Assembly (NCBI RefSeq): GCF_020921035.1
Contig: NC_063158.1
Location: 3,516,001 to 3,580,000, forward strand
DNA: 64,000 nt
DNA from: Rhodamnia argentea
Lineage: Eukaryota; Streptophyta; Magnoliopsida; Myrtales; Myrtaceae
Direction of reading: 5' to 3'
Under the pieces are notes generated by a model. It ran no database searches. It worked only from the letters and a program-made list of their open reading frames with translations, and was not told where the DNA came from. This document shows positions 49,964 to 61,501 of this stretch, in pieces. Both the position numbers and the translations under genes were made by a program. Position 1 is the first letter of the stretch, and each line of letters begins with the position of its first letter.

Positions 49964-50132
49964 CTTCCTTCCTTCCTTCCTTCTTCTTCTTCCACTCCCT
50001 CTCTTCCCTTCTCTCTGCGAGACTGCTTCTTCTTTCTTTGTTTCTTCTTCCCGTCAAGAAGCAGCTCAATTGACCCATCCCATCAACTGACCACCCACCA
50101 CCCAAAGCCCCGCTAGATCGCCGGAGCCGGCC
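48971..50132. other. upstream region of the hAT-derived gene
   Basis: 49,294-49,317 is a (TTAA)n tract. 49,440-49,690 is A/G-rich. From 49,930 to 50,000 the + strand is almost pure CT with CTTCCTTCC steps, typical of a plant core promoter or leader. No TATA box is convincing. Confidence 0.45.
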
Positions 50133-50180
50133 ATGGACGCCCGCCGGAGACCGAGCTCCCGGCGACCGTACCCGCTCTAG
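50133..50180 (+). promoter_or_regulatory. upstream ORF 1 (15 codons) before the hAT-derived gene
   Basis: ATG to TAG, encoding MDARRRPSSRRPYPL, in a GC-rich leader-like stretch 150 nt before the main start. The context GGCCATGGA is favourable for initiation. Confidence 0.4.
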
Positions 50181-50202
50181 CAACAACAACAACAGAAAAA
50201 AA

Positions 50203-50226
50203 ATGCCAGCTCCGACACCCCTTTAA
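50203..50226 (+). promoter_or_regulatory. upstream ORF 2 (7 codons) before the hAT-derived gene
   Basis: ATG to TAA, encoding MPAPTPL, 104 nt before the main ATG and 22 nt after the end of the first upstream ORF. Its purine-rich context (AAAAAATGC) makes initiation possible. Confidence 0.35.
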
Positions 50227-50329
50227 ACCTCCCCCGACCCTCAAAGGCCCGAAATTTATTTTCTTACCCTCCTCCAAGAAGAAGGAAGAGAGGCAAGGAC
50301 CGGGACGAGGACGACCCCCGTTTGGTTAA

Positions 50330-52684
50330 ATGGCGGCCACCACAAACACCTCGCAGCCGCCGCCGGCGGCCCAGGTGGACTCGGTCTCGGTGTCGGCCTC
50401 GGCCGACGAGCTGACGGCCAAGGCCGTGAACAAGCGCTACGAGGGGCTCGTCATGGTACGGACCAAGGCCATCAAGGGGAAGGGCGCGTGGTACTGGGCG
50501 CACCTCGAGCCCATGCTCGTCCACAACGCCGACACCGGCCTCGCCAAGGCCGTGAAGCTCCGGTGCTCCCTCTGCGAGGCCGTCTTCTCCGCCTCCAACC
50601 CGTCGCGGACCGCCTCCGAGCACCTCAAGCGCGGCACCTGCCCCAACTTCGCCTCCGTCCCCAAGCCCATTTCCTCCATCTCCCCCTCCGGCACCCCCGT
50701 GGTCACCCCGCCGCAGCCGTCGTCCTCGGCGGCAGCTCCCGGCGGTGGCCACCGAAAGCGGAGCAGCTCCTCCGGCCGCTCGGTGCACTCCTACGATGCG
50801 TCCCCGCTCGCGATAGTGGATCCGACCCGGTTCTGCCCCGAGTTCAGCCCCTCGATGACTGTGGTCCCTCACCATCAGCATCATCAGCAGCAGCACCACC
50901 ATCAGCAACAGCATTTGGTCTTGTCGGGTGGGAAGGAGGATTTCGGGGCCTTGGCCATGTTGGAGGACAGCGTCAAGAAGCTCAAGAGCCCGAAAACCTC
51001 GCCGAGCCCGACCCTAAGCAAGACCCAGATTGACACCGCCCTCGATCTCTTGGTGGATTGGGTGTACGAGTCTTGCGGGTCCGTCTCGTTCTCGAGCTTC
51101 GAGCACCCCAAGTTCCGAGCTTTCCTCAACCAGGTGGGCTTGCCTGCGGTCTCGAGGAGGGATTTCACGGGTTCGAGGCTGGATGTCAAGTACGAGGAAG
51201 CTAAGGTCGAGTCGGAAGTGAGGATTAAGGACGCTATGTTCTTTCAGTTGGCGTCGGAAGGGTGGAAGTACCGGGATTATGGAGGGTTTAGCGAAGAGAA
51301 TTTAGTGAATTTGACTGTTAATCTGCCTAATGGGACAAGTTTGTATAGGAGGGCACTGTTTGTTAGTGGCTCAGTGCCTTCTAAGTATGCAGAGGAGGTC
51401 TTATGGGAGACGGTGACTGGGATTTGCGGTAATGCAGTTCACCAGTGCGTCGGTATTGTCGCCGACAGGTTCAAGGCCAAGGCGTTACAGAATCTGGAGA
51501 ATCAGAATCCGTGGATGGTCAATGTTTGCTGTCAGATTCAGGGATTGAGCAGCTTGATCAAGGACTTCAGCAGGGAGCTTCCTTTGTTCAAGAACGTCAC
51601 CCAGAATTGCTTGAAGCTCGCTAAATTCATCAACAACAACGGCCAAATCAGGAAAAGCTTCCATAAGTATCAGATGCAGGAGTATGGCCACGCTGGGTTA
51701 TTGAGAATTCCTTCGCACGGTTACGAAAATCTGACCTTTGGCATTGGGCCTGTTTACATAATGCTGGAAGACATATTGAATTCGTCTCGGGCATTGCAGT
51801 TAGTTTCGTTAGATGAGTCGTATAAGATGATATCCATGGAGGATCCTGTTGCGGGAGAAGTTGCTGAGATGATTCGGGAAATGGGGTTTTGGAATGAAGT
51901 GGAGGCAATGCACTCCTTGATCAAGCTAGTGAAGAGCATGGCAAGAGAGATTGAAACCGAGAGGCCATTGATTGGGCAATGCCTCCCGCTCTGGAATGAT
52001 CTCCGTTCCAAAGTGAAAGGTTGGTGCTCGAAGTACCACATCGCAGAGGGACTAATCGAGAAAATAATCGATAGACGGTTCGATAAGAACTATCACCCGG
52101 CTTGGGCTGCAGCATTCGTTCTCGACCCCCTGTATTTGATCAGGGATACTAGTGGGAAGTACCTCCCTCCATTCAAATGCTTGACCCCCGAGCAAGAGAA
52201 GGATGTGGACAAGCTCATAACTCGGCTTGTGTCGAGGGAAGAGGCGCACATTGCCTTAATGGAGCTCATGAAGTGGAGGACGATGGGTCTCGATCCGGTA
52301 TATGCGAAAGCGGTGCAGATGAAGGAGCGTGATCCTCTCACTGGAAAGATGAGGATTGTCAACCCTCAAAGCAGCCGGTTGGTGTGGGAAACTCACCTCA
52401 CCGAGTTCAAGTCGCTCGGGAAAGTCGCGGTTAGGCTAATTTTCCTCCACGCGACTTCCTGCGGGTTCAAATGCAATTCGTCCTTCTTGAGATGGGTGTC
52501 CTCCCATGGGCACTCGAGGGAAGGAATCGAGAGGGCTCAAAAGCTGATTTTCATCGCCGCTCATTCCAAACTCGAGAGGAGGGATTTCTCGAGCGACGAA
52601 GATAAGGACGCGGAGCTATTTGCATTGGCAAATGGTGAGGATGATGTGCTAAATGAGGTTCTTGTTGATGCACCATCTGTGTAA
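50330..52684 (+). CDS. hAT-transposase-derived host protein (At1g12380/At1g62870-like)
   Basis: An intronless frame of 784 residues starting ATGGCGGCC. Residues 35-60 (NKRYEGLVMVRTKAIKGKG, GAWYWAHLEP) are the conserved head of this family. C79, C82, H98 and C104 form a BED-type zinc finger (CSLC...HLKRGTC). 130-160 is Ser-rich with a basic patch HRKR, and 181-195 is a His/Gln run. 230-420 matches the hAT transposase core region (SEGW at 309-312, IVADRF at 376-381), and about 672-750 matches the hAT dimerisation end. The usual SDGW Asp is Glu310, and the usual C..H pair after NVCC (400-401) lacks its His. There are no terminal inverted repeats around the gene. These points suggest a domesticated, non-transposing DNA-binding nuclear protein. 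The role is unknown. GC-rich 5' codons grade into ordinary codon use. Confidence 0.92.
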   Translation: MAATTNTSQPPPAAQVDSVSVSASADELTAKAVNKRYEGLVMVRTKAIKGKGAWYWAHLEPMLVHNADTGLAKAVKLRCSLCEAVFSASNPSRTASEHLKRGTCPNFASVPKPISSISPSGTPVVTPPQPSSSAAAPGGGHRKRSSSSGRSVHSYDASPLAIVDPTRFCPEFSPSMTVVPHHQHHQQQHHHQQQHLVLSGGKEDFGALAMLEDSVKKLKSPKTSPSPTLSKTQIDTALDLLVDWVYESCGSVSFSSFEHPKFRAFLNQVGLPAVSRRDFTGSRLDVKYEEAKVESEVRIKDAMFFQLASEGWKYRDYGGFSEENLVNLTVNLPNGTSLYRRALFVSGSVPSKYAEEVLWETVTGICGNAVHQCVGIVADRFKAKALQNLENQNPWMVNVCCQIQGLSSLIKDFSRELPLFKNVTQNCLKLAKFINNNGQIRKSFHKYQMQEYGHAGLLRIPSHGYENLTFGIGPVYIMLEDILNSSRALQLVSLDESYKMISMEDPVAGEVAEMIREMGFWNEVEAMHSLIKLVKSMAREIETERPLIGQCLPLWNDLRSKVKGWCSKYHIAEGLIEKIIDRRFDKNYHPAWAAAFVLDPLYLIRDTSGKYLPPFKCLTPEQEKDVDKLITRLVSREEAHIALMELMKWRTMGLDPVYAKAVQMKERDPLTGKMRIVNPQSSRLVWETHLTEFKSLGKVAVRLIFLHATSCGFKCNSSFLRWVSSHGHSREGIERAQKLIFIAAHSKLERRDFSSDEDKDAELFALANGEDDVLNEVLVDAPSV

Positions 52685-53647
52685 CATTTTTTTTTTCCTT
52701 CTTTCCTTCCCTTTTCTTTTTAGTTACACCTCCTTAGGATCTTGAAATTGTAGGATTTATTGAATTCTTTCCACTACCTCTTTTTCCTTCTGTGTAATTG
52801 TTCACCTAGAGAAGTTCTGGCAGTTGAGTGGGAGGAGAAAATGACATTGAATAGGGTATTGAGTTGAGCCTCTGTATTTCTCATATTGCATCAACGAAAA
52901 AATTATGGAAAGTGGTTGCTTAGTTTTCTCCCCAACTTCTTGATTTTGGAGTTTCTATGTGCTTGCACTTGCGGGACAAAAAATTTCTCTGCTCTGTAAA
53001 AACAGAGAATGCTGCTCTGAGGGTTTGATCGACATGGGGATTGTTCTTGTGAATTTGTGGTTCCTTGAGTAATTCGGTCCTTCAACTCTCCTTTGGAGTG
53101 AAAATATTGTTTTCCCTGTTTGGATTCATCTGAATTTGAGGGTAAGTATCCAGTGAATTGTGATTGTGATACACTATGATCTCAAGGCTACATTTACCCA
53201 GTTCACCAGAATGGATGGTTTGTGTAGAAAAATCACTTCATTCTCCAACCTTGGGGGGAACATCATACTTTGCACCCTTCCCATGGCGATCCCTCCGACA
53301 TTGAACCGATTCATGCGAATTCGCAAACTGGGAGGAGAGCTCACCGATTTCCCTCTGTGATTCAACTGGCTCATTCAATATCACGTGGACCACTTTCATA
53401 GGACAGATTGAAGGGGCTTTATCCCCATTTAGGCATCTTGCCGTGCCTGCGAAAGTTTGTCCCGCCCTGGTTTGGAAATCCATTCCAGAGTCAATGGAGA
53501 TCTTATACTGGACTCAGGATTCCAGCGCACGAATCACGACCATTGTCTTTGCTTTGCTCAATGTTGCCTTGTGAGCCTGTGGCATCTTCTGTTATTTTCC
53601 TCCAGTCTGAGGCAAACAAACATAAGGGAAGGTTTCCTACATCAGAG

Positions 53648-53686
<39 letters not shown>

Positions 53687-54930
53687 CAATCTCTCGAGAA
53701 GCAGCGAATTCTATTACTCACCGATCCGAAAAACGGTTGTTAAGGATTTGAAAGCATATGCCCGAAGCCTCATCATTGTGCCTTAGAAGTGTTTACGAAA
53801 AGCCCTGTTCCTGGTTAGCACTTTTTAAGCTGTCATGAAAGATTCTGATGAATTTAAGCTTGAAGGTCCATGAATGCTGATGAAACCTAACTCCCTCTTT
53901 TTACTGGTGACAAAGCCGTTCGACAAAGATACCGTGGTCGACGCGGCTGAAGAGACCCGCCATGAGAGGAGGTTGTTGAGCCGGGAGTCGTCGAACGCAA
54001 TGATTAGAAGAGGATCCAAGGATCTGGGTGATTCATAACTTGGGCAAGAAACCAAGTTTGTTTGGTCAACTGCACTTAGAAGGACCCCCCCAAGAAACAG
54101 AGCAGCAGAGCTCTTTTTCGAGCTGGAAAATCACTTGCACCAACTGTTTTTCCCCCCCTCTCGTCGTCATCATCCATATCGCCTGGTTTTTGTGTCTTCG
54201 AGAGAGCAAAGGGACCCGCCATGAGAGAAGTGCCGGTCTTTGTCCGAGCTCCTCTGGTTTTGATGGGGGAAGAGAGAGAGAGAACTCGTATGGTGCAACA
54301 CTTCGGCGTCGTATCCGTGGCATGGGGAAATAGAAATGGAATTCTTTTATCCCTTACAACTACTTTGTAATTAGCTAAAAAAAAATTGTTTAATCAGCTG
54401 GCTGATCTTCAAACTAATTTTAGTATTAACTTTTCCTTTCCATATACGAATTTATAGAATAGTTTGCTAGTTATATTAATAAATAGATAGAGTACATTTT
54501 TCTTCTTAATCTGATTATAATTTATCCCTTGGACATGAGTAAAGTCTTTAAACTGCTTCATCTGAACTTTGGAAAGTAAAATTCCGAGGTATTTACACGA
54601 ATGAAGGGTATTTTCTCTCAACTTAAGAGAGTGATGGTGTGGAATGTAGACTCCACATCATCTTTGGATGGCTACCGTCGGGTAAGGTTGTATAGTAGCG
54701 CCCCGCACCTACGGTGAATAATCGGAGCTTCGGCTCCTTCATCGTCAACTTGTGCTTCGCATGGTGTCTTTGAATCGATTTGTCGGAGACGTATCCTTAG
54801 TTCAAAGACACTATGCAAAGCTCTTGTACATTTTTCTTCTTAATCTGATTATAATTTACCCCTTGTATAATTACTTTTTATTATTATCCTCGGATATAAT
54901 ATTGGGATGTGAAATAACATTGGATGTCCT
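52685..54930. other. 3' flank of the hAT-derived gene and spacer
   Basis: About 400 bases of T-rich 3' UTR are likely. Further on there is a (CT)19 tract and no recognisable gene. Frames at 53238-53786 and 54028-54333 overlap on both strands and match nothing. Confidence 0.45.
53655..53692 (+). repeat. microsatellite (CT)19
   Basis: An uninterrupted CT tract after a C run. Confidence 0.95.
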
Positions 54931-55341
54931 TAAAAAGGGTTAATATCACGAAAAACCCCAAATTGGTATATTATGTGACAAATTTAACCCAAACTATTTG
55001 TTTTTTTTTTTTTGGTAAGGAACCCAAACTATTTGTTTGACTACAAAAAATTCTAAACCGGTGCATCTATGACCCAAAACTATTTTTTTTTTACTACCAG
55101 AAGCCCCAAGTCGATACACATGTGATAAATTTACTTAAACTAATTTTTTGACCACTAAAAACCTTAAATTGGTACATTTGTGATAAACTTGCCCTCCGTT
55201 AGTTTCCATTAAAGTTTTATCGTCAACTTGCTGAGTAAGATAACATGTAGCAGTTGAAGGGTATACCAGTTTGAAATTTTTATCCTTTGTTTGTCACATA
55301 TGTATCAACTTGTGGGTTTTTGTAGTATTAACCCATTTTTA
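54931..55341. mobile_element. inverted-repeat element of about 410 bp with internal tandem units
   Basis: The left end TAAAAAGGGTTAATATCACG, then AAAAACCCC, matches the reverse complement of the right end (TAAAAATGGGTTAATACTAC, then AAAAACCC). About 45 bases of inverted repeat can be followed, including TATATTATGTGACAAA against TACATATGTGACAAA. Between them stand about four degenerate 60-base units of the form 'ACCCAAACTATTTGTTTGAC...AAA.TTGGT.CAT.TGTGA'. There is no coding capacity. Confidence 0.7.
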
Positions 55342-57923
55342 GAGATATTCTTTAGTATTTTCTTGGTTATTTCGAAATGAAAAAAAAAATCCTTTATCAT
55401 TTTATATTTAGTGGTAATTCTATTATGAAATATCCTTTCTCATGCGCGACAATAACAAAAATGGATCGAAGCTTTGAGATAAGAATATGTTGATCATTTT
55501 ACCTCTTCATCACCCTCCTCTATTTAAATTCCAGGCTTCTTCACGGTGCATGACCATAACATATGGTGCCATGATTTTTACTTAGGATACTACTTACATG
55601 TTCAAAAAATAACTTATATGACAGTGAACCTTTGTTCATGGATAGCCATATGATAATGTCTATGGATATGCTTCGTTTGTTCGAATTAATACTGCAGAGA
55701 TGATTTTGAGATCCTATCACGACACATATATGTCGATTTTTGTGCCGTACAAAATAAGAAAAAGTAAGCGCGTTTGAGAAATCAAGGTATTTGGATTACT
55801 CATCTCTTTCATAAAAAACTTCAATTGAGAGGCATACATAGTCATGTGGCTGCATCTACTATAGCTATTATAACTAGTTGATTTTCCTAGCCAGTGAACG
55901 AGGATTAGCAAAATGAGAGAGATTCCAATAAATTTTAGTAGTTACTGCACAAGCGAATATCTACCTAAGATCTCCGATCTCCCCCATTGAAACCCTAACT
56001 CTTCCCTTTTCAAATGTGGATGAACAGTAGAAATTCTTCCTTTCTTTTTTCCTTGTCAAATCAACTTTAAGACGAGGTAACTTCTCATTTAAACATTCTC
56101 ATTAAAGGCTCGTGAGAGAGAGATAGAGAGAGAGTTAACCCATGATTGAGAGAGAAAGAGAGGGGGGGTTCTCGTGAGGACCCCAACAAAAGAGAGTCCT
56201 GTCGGCATGAAGCACCACAACACCCTCGAAAAGATGCTTCAGTTTGAGAGCGATTCCACACCCAATTCGTCTCTCCTTCAAGAGATTAGGTCTAGGGTTT
56301 TATGAAAATTCTCAAGAGAGGATATGACCCTAAAGGGGAACCCATCTTGAGAGCCTCATCAATTTCAAAGAGAGTCCTGTACTGCTAATCTTGTTTTCAT
56401 CGCGCGTGTGGCCTAGATTGTTCGCAGAAAAGCGTATGGTTGGTCGTACGAGATAGCTAGGGCCTTCACAAATGCTTAAAGGATTTGCCAAATGGAAGGA
56501 AAAAAAAAAAAAAAATCAAGGAATCGATTTTGCGGAAAGTGTGTTGCGCTCACATTCTAGACATCACAAATTCAAGGTCAGTCCTCCATCTGTTTACCAT
56601 ATTCTCCTCCGTCGCAAGGGAAACCGATATTTTAGCCGTGGAGGCTTTCAGGATTATCGTCCGGAAATTCGAGCTTTGCGCCGGGATCAACTTTTGCATC
56701 GATTAGATTTTATCATGACGTGATTGTTCATAGTACCTTGGAAATGATCTAATGGTTTTCGCGATGCCATCCGGCCGTGAACTTAGAAGCCTCACCTTTA
56801 TATAGTGCTCGTGCTAATTCGCGACGCCTACTAACGTAAATTGAACTATAAGGCACTTGTTTAGACTTAGCTAGTGATGCTTGGGGGGATCTTTAACAAT
56901 TCAAAGAGAAAATCATGCTCGACCACACCTATACATTTTTTTAAATTCCTCACTCTAAAGCATCTTAGAACTAAATCACCGTATTTTGGAGCCGCATGGC
57001 TATAATCATATTAGTGAGAGGAAATCTAAATAAAGTGTTTGGTAGATATATTACGTGCCTTTGTCTTTATTGATCGCTAGTCCCTCATCATGAGCTTATA
57101 TACATTAGGGAAACAAGAAGCAAAAAAGAAAAATAACCCCCATTTCAATTTTTTTTTTTTTGGGTTGATGATGAACCCTATTGGTGAAAAAGAATAATCC
57201 CACAAAAGGTGCTGCCCCAACGCCAAGATTATGCAATTGTGGGATTCAATGGCCGCACAAACATCAACCTCTTGACTCGACACGCATGGCAATCGATTGG
57301 CGCCGCAAGTCGTTTATGCAAGCAAAAGGTCCAAAACGCACCAATTATGAAAAAATATAATTTCTTAAGAGGGTGCTCTTGAGAGGCGCCTAGAATTTGT
57401 TCTTCTCTTTTCAACTTTGATACATGATCTCCAGCCGAAGCCTGCCAAATATGGAAAGCCAGATGACCCCGTTGATTCGGGGACCCCTTTCTCCGTGGCT
57501 AAAAGCACCAAAACGAGAACCCCTTTTCTGTATTTTCAGTAAGAAAACCTATGCGTAACCATAATATCATAAATTTCCATCTCCTTATGGCGCATCCGGT
57601 AAAAGCAGCTTCTCCCTCCATAATTGTACACGCAGGAAGCTCAACTGGCAACAGTGAAAAGGTTGGGAGAAAGGAGGAAAAAAAGGAAAGGGGGGGAGGG
57701 TTTGGTCCATTACTTTCGAGAGAGGGGGGGTCGTAATAATGTGCGTAGAAAAAGCGGTAGGAAATGAGTAGGGAGTGAGTGAGTACAACATGTCGCAACA
57801 CAAACATAAATTTATCGGCCTCGAAGATGTGTACTAATTGCTAGTTTTAGTGGGGGAGAGAGCGACAGAAATTCTTGTCGGCAACGAGGCCCCAACGCCG
57901 ACCGCTCACCAACCAGTTTTAAC

Positions 57924-57926
<3 letters not shown>

Positions 57927-57958
<32 letters not shown>
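57927..57958 (+). repeat. microsatellite (TC)16
   Basis: An uninterrupted TC tract. Confidence 0.95.
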
Positions 57959-57962
<4 letters not shown>

Positions 57963-60559
57963 ATAAGAGAGACTTTCGGAGGGTCGATCGTGCTTAATTC
58001 CGTCCACTCGTCTTTCGTCAAAGAGAAAGAAAGGAACAAAAGGGGAAAAAAGGCGAGCGGTTCTAACGTTCGTTCACCTCTCATTCGAGAATAATCAAAT
58101 GATAGGTAAAACCGATAAAGATTATGCTCCCGATAATTTTTATGTGATCATTTTGCTGGAGGACGACCACAGCATCTCTGTCTCGCAGAGAGTACAAGAA
58201 TCTTTGGCTCTTCCGATGCTAGCTCCTCTCATGAAACTCATAATCACATCGCCCTCTCCCAGTGGTAATAATTCGATGGATCCTGTTTGGTGCGCGCTGT
58301 TTCTGGCGATCTCTTTACGAAACGCGCTCGTGTAGTCCTCTCTCCAAAAGAGAAAAAGAAGGAAGGAAGGCTCGTTGCTCTCGTTTGCATGAGGACAGGG
58401 TTATTATAATTATAACGAATACTCTCCCTCGTTTGCCGCCACATTCTCACGAGGAAGTCTCTCAAGAATCGAATGATCACAAAGCCCCCTCTCCGCATCA
58501 TGCGCTCTACGAATGTCAGTGATGTTTATCTGCACTATCGTAGCAGCAAACGTTCCTCTTAATTAGCCCTTTTTTTAAGTTTTAACCCCAGCGGATTATG
58601 TCCTTCGGTTCAACGAGACGTGTCGCTGTTCATTTACCCCACATCTTCTTTTCACTTTTTTAAGGGGGGGTCTTCAAGAAAAATTATTGGTGGGTCAACG
58701 GACACCTAGGGTAGTCAAAAGAACTCGCCGCGAGTTCACGGACAGGATTGCTCGAGCCAAGTTTCTGCTACTGGATTTATGCCACTCAGCGAATGATATA
58801 TGGTATTCAAATGGCATTTAACGTTTAGTTTATGTGCTGTTAAGCGTTAACCCTAATTTTTTTTTTAATATGTTAAGGTGAGATATTGCGAAAAGGCAAG
58901 TGCCCTTTTATCACGGGGAAGAGAAAAGATACGGTCTATACGCTAACTTTTCACTGTTGCTTCACATGGTACATCGTTCTTTATGGCCCTAAATGTCCAG
59001 TAATCTCAGCTAATCTCTCTCTCTCTCTCCGCAGAATGCTTGGGGAAAAGTCTTCTCGCTTTATGTTTCATCACCAACCACCAATGCACCAAACTTGCTT
59101 TGTTTGTTTGTACTAATACATCATTATACTTATTCTCTCTAAACCCTCGTGGTCCTTACCTAAAAGAATCGCCATGATGTATAATTTTAGATCATGCTGA
59201 TCGAGCTGTTTACTTTTTTTATGTGGAGGTTGTACCTTGCTCATGTAGGGTTAGGGTGGAATTAAGGGCCAAGTTAGATTTTTTTTTTTTTGTGCATCTC
59301 TACTTTCTGACAAAGTAAGATGCTGTAAAATAGTGCCAGGATCGTTATTTTGTGTTTATGTTTCCCTAATCCCATCAGAAGAAAGTGATTAGCTGGCTGC
59401 CTCTAGTCGCTAAAAGATAAATAGGGTTGGAGCAGATAAACTTTTATTGTATCTTCTGTTTGGCAAAACAGTACTAGATATTGGGTGTTCAGTAGACGTA
59501 TGATAGAATCGGAAAGAAACAATTTTACATAAAAATAGAAAAAAGGAAAGGAAATCCTATTTTATCATCGTTCAGGGCGGGATCGTCGTTAATAACAGCC
59601 ACATATCAGTGGCAATTTACATTATGGTCGCTGCTCACAGGTGACTCAAGGTCGATGGATCAAGGTTGCTGCTTGTTAATAGCAGCCCAATATATATGTC
59701 TGTGTATCAAGGTCGATGGACGATAGCAGCAACGGAGTGCAGGTAGCTTTGTTTAACTATTAGAGGGGACGATTCAAATGGTTGCCAGAGACGAAGGGTC
59801 TACCGACAAAGGCAGGTGGTTGGGAGCATGGTGGCCCTCTGCTAGGGTTTTCAGAGTCAAAGAAAATAGGCAAAGCAATAAAGAGGAAAGAACTCAAATG
59901 AAAGAGAAATAGATATCATCGAAAGCCGGTGTAAATGAAAAAACGCCCTCCATACAAAAAGAGGTCAAATCGAACATGTCATTTTGTCTCGTAAAGGATG
60001 TTAGTCCTTGCATAACAGGACACGATGTAAGTCCTTACTTGTGTCATTTGTGTGTTGCCACCATATTCCTTGTTCTCGTTGAAACATGAGAAAAAGCATC
60101 ATTAGTCACTTCTCGTATTATCGAAGCCATTGCATTTTGTCCGTGCCCATAGTTTTTTTAGACCTAAAAAAAGAAACGAAAAGGAGATAGCCGTTACCTC
60201 TGTCGTGAACCTAGCTGGAAGCTGGGTCGCATATATTTTAATTCAGGCCAATCAAGTGACAAGTCAAAGTGAGATGCTAAGGAAAGAAATAACTTTATAT
60301 ATAAGAGCGACGTCGCTTTTCATGATATAGATAAAAGTGAACAAAAGAGTCGACATAGGTAAACTTTATATTCTAAGTGCTTAACAATGACCTTCCCACG
60401 ATTAAGCATAGGAAAAGACCCCCTTGGCCACAGCAAGTGCTCTGTAATTTGGATGCCAATGCCTTAAATAGTAATTCGTACTAAATAGGAGAAAATAATT
60501 TAGATAGCATAAAATTATCAAGTTGCTCTTTTAGAAACATTATTGCAAGGGCTGCACGT

Positions 60560-60745
60560 GACAAAACTTCAGAAATAGAATTTCTACTCCGGAAGCGCTT
60601 TTGAAGTATAAATTTATGTGGTAACGTAACTTAATTTTTCTATTTTTGAAGCATTTTTTCTTTAAAAAGTAATTTTAGAACTACTTGAAGAAGTAAAAAA
60701 ACATTTACTTATTTCTAGAAGTGTTACCATGCGTCTTTAAATTAT
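60560..60745. repeat. inverted-repeat fragment related to the 7.5-kb MITE
   Basis: It has TCAGAAATAGAATTTCTACT near one side and AGAAGTGTTACCATGCGTCT on the other. The GTTACCATGCG end is the inverted form of the GCGTATGGTAAC end at 7506. The body contains GTGGTAACGTAAC and AAGTAATTTTAGAACTACTT. It is a diverged or truncated relative. Confidence 0.45.
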
Positions 60746-61165
60746 TTGTGTTTCAATGTAACTTGCTTATCAATAAATTCACTCTCGATTCGATACATCG
60801 CACCATCATCTAATTTTATATGTCGATCTCATCAGCATTATTCCCCATGTTTTTTGTATTCCGCTTCATCAAGCGATTTTGTATTTCAATCTCAAGACCT
60901 AGTTAAGTAGAGGAGGGGGGACGTTTCTGAGCTCAAATATTTAGGTTAGGCGAGCGTTAATACGCTGGAAAATTATCGTGAACCATGCACGTACTTGAAC
61001 ATTTCGATTGGCGGGCTTTTTCATTGAATCAAACCGCTAGCGGCTCGTAATTTTATGAAATTCCTTTTTCGCCTTGAGGGTGGGGGAGTTAATGGTGATT
61101 AAGCAAATTGCTAATCACAGATAAACAACAATAATTAGCACAAGAGGCATTGAAAGTCCCAAGAT

Positions 61166-61166
<1 letters not shown>

Positions 61167-61210
<44 letters not shown>
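61167..61210 (+). repeat. microsatellite (CT)22
   Basis: The longest pure dinucleotide tract in the window. Confidence 0.97.
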
Positions 61211-61214
<4 letters not shown>

Positions 61215-61456
61215 GATAAGATTAGTGGGGTGGAGTAATCGAGGCACGTGTCTCATTCATTCTCCTTTAAATTATGTCTACAGACGTACGGTGCGGTCCA
61301 CCTCCCCCCTCGAATAATTAGGTGCACTTTATTTGAAATCATCATAATACTCCTATTGCCCTACAATATATATGTGTGATCATACCCATGAGAGGCCCCA
61401 CGCTCTCTTTGCAAAAAAACATCATAAAATGTAGAAAAGATTCTTTTATTTGTTTG

Positions 61457-61460
<4 letters not shown>

Positions 61461-61496
<36 letters not shown>
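61461..61496 (+). repeat. microsatellite (CT)18
   Basis: A second pure CT tract only 250 bases after the first. Confidence 0.97.

Positions 61497-61501
<5 letters not shown>

Noticed and set aside
50264..50914. 216-residue open frame on the minus strand within the hAT-derived gene
   Set aside because: It is Gly/Arg-rich and lies opposite the GC-rich 5' end of a well-supported gene; the openness follows from base composition.
50488..51033. 181-residue frame on the + strand overlapping the hAT-derived gene
   Set aside because: It is an out-of-frame shadow of the same GC-rich exon, rich in Arg/His/Pro, with no family match.
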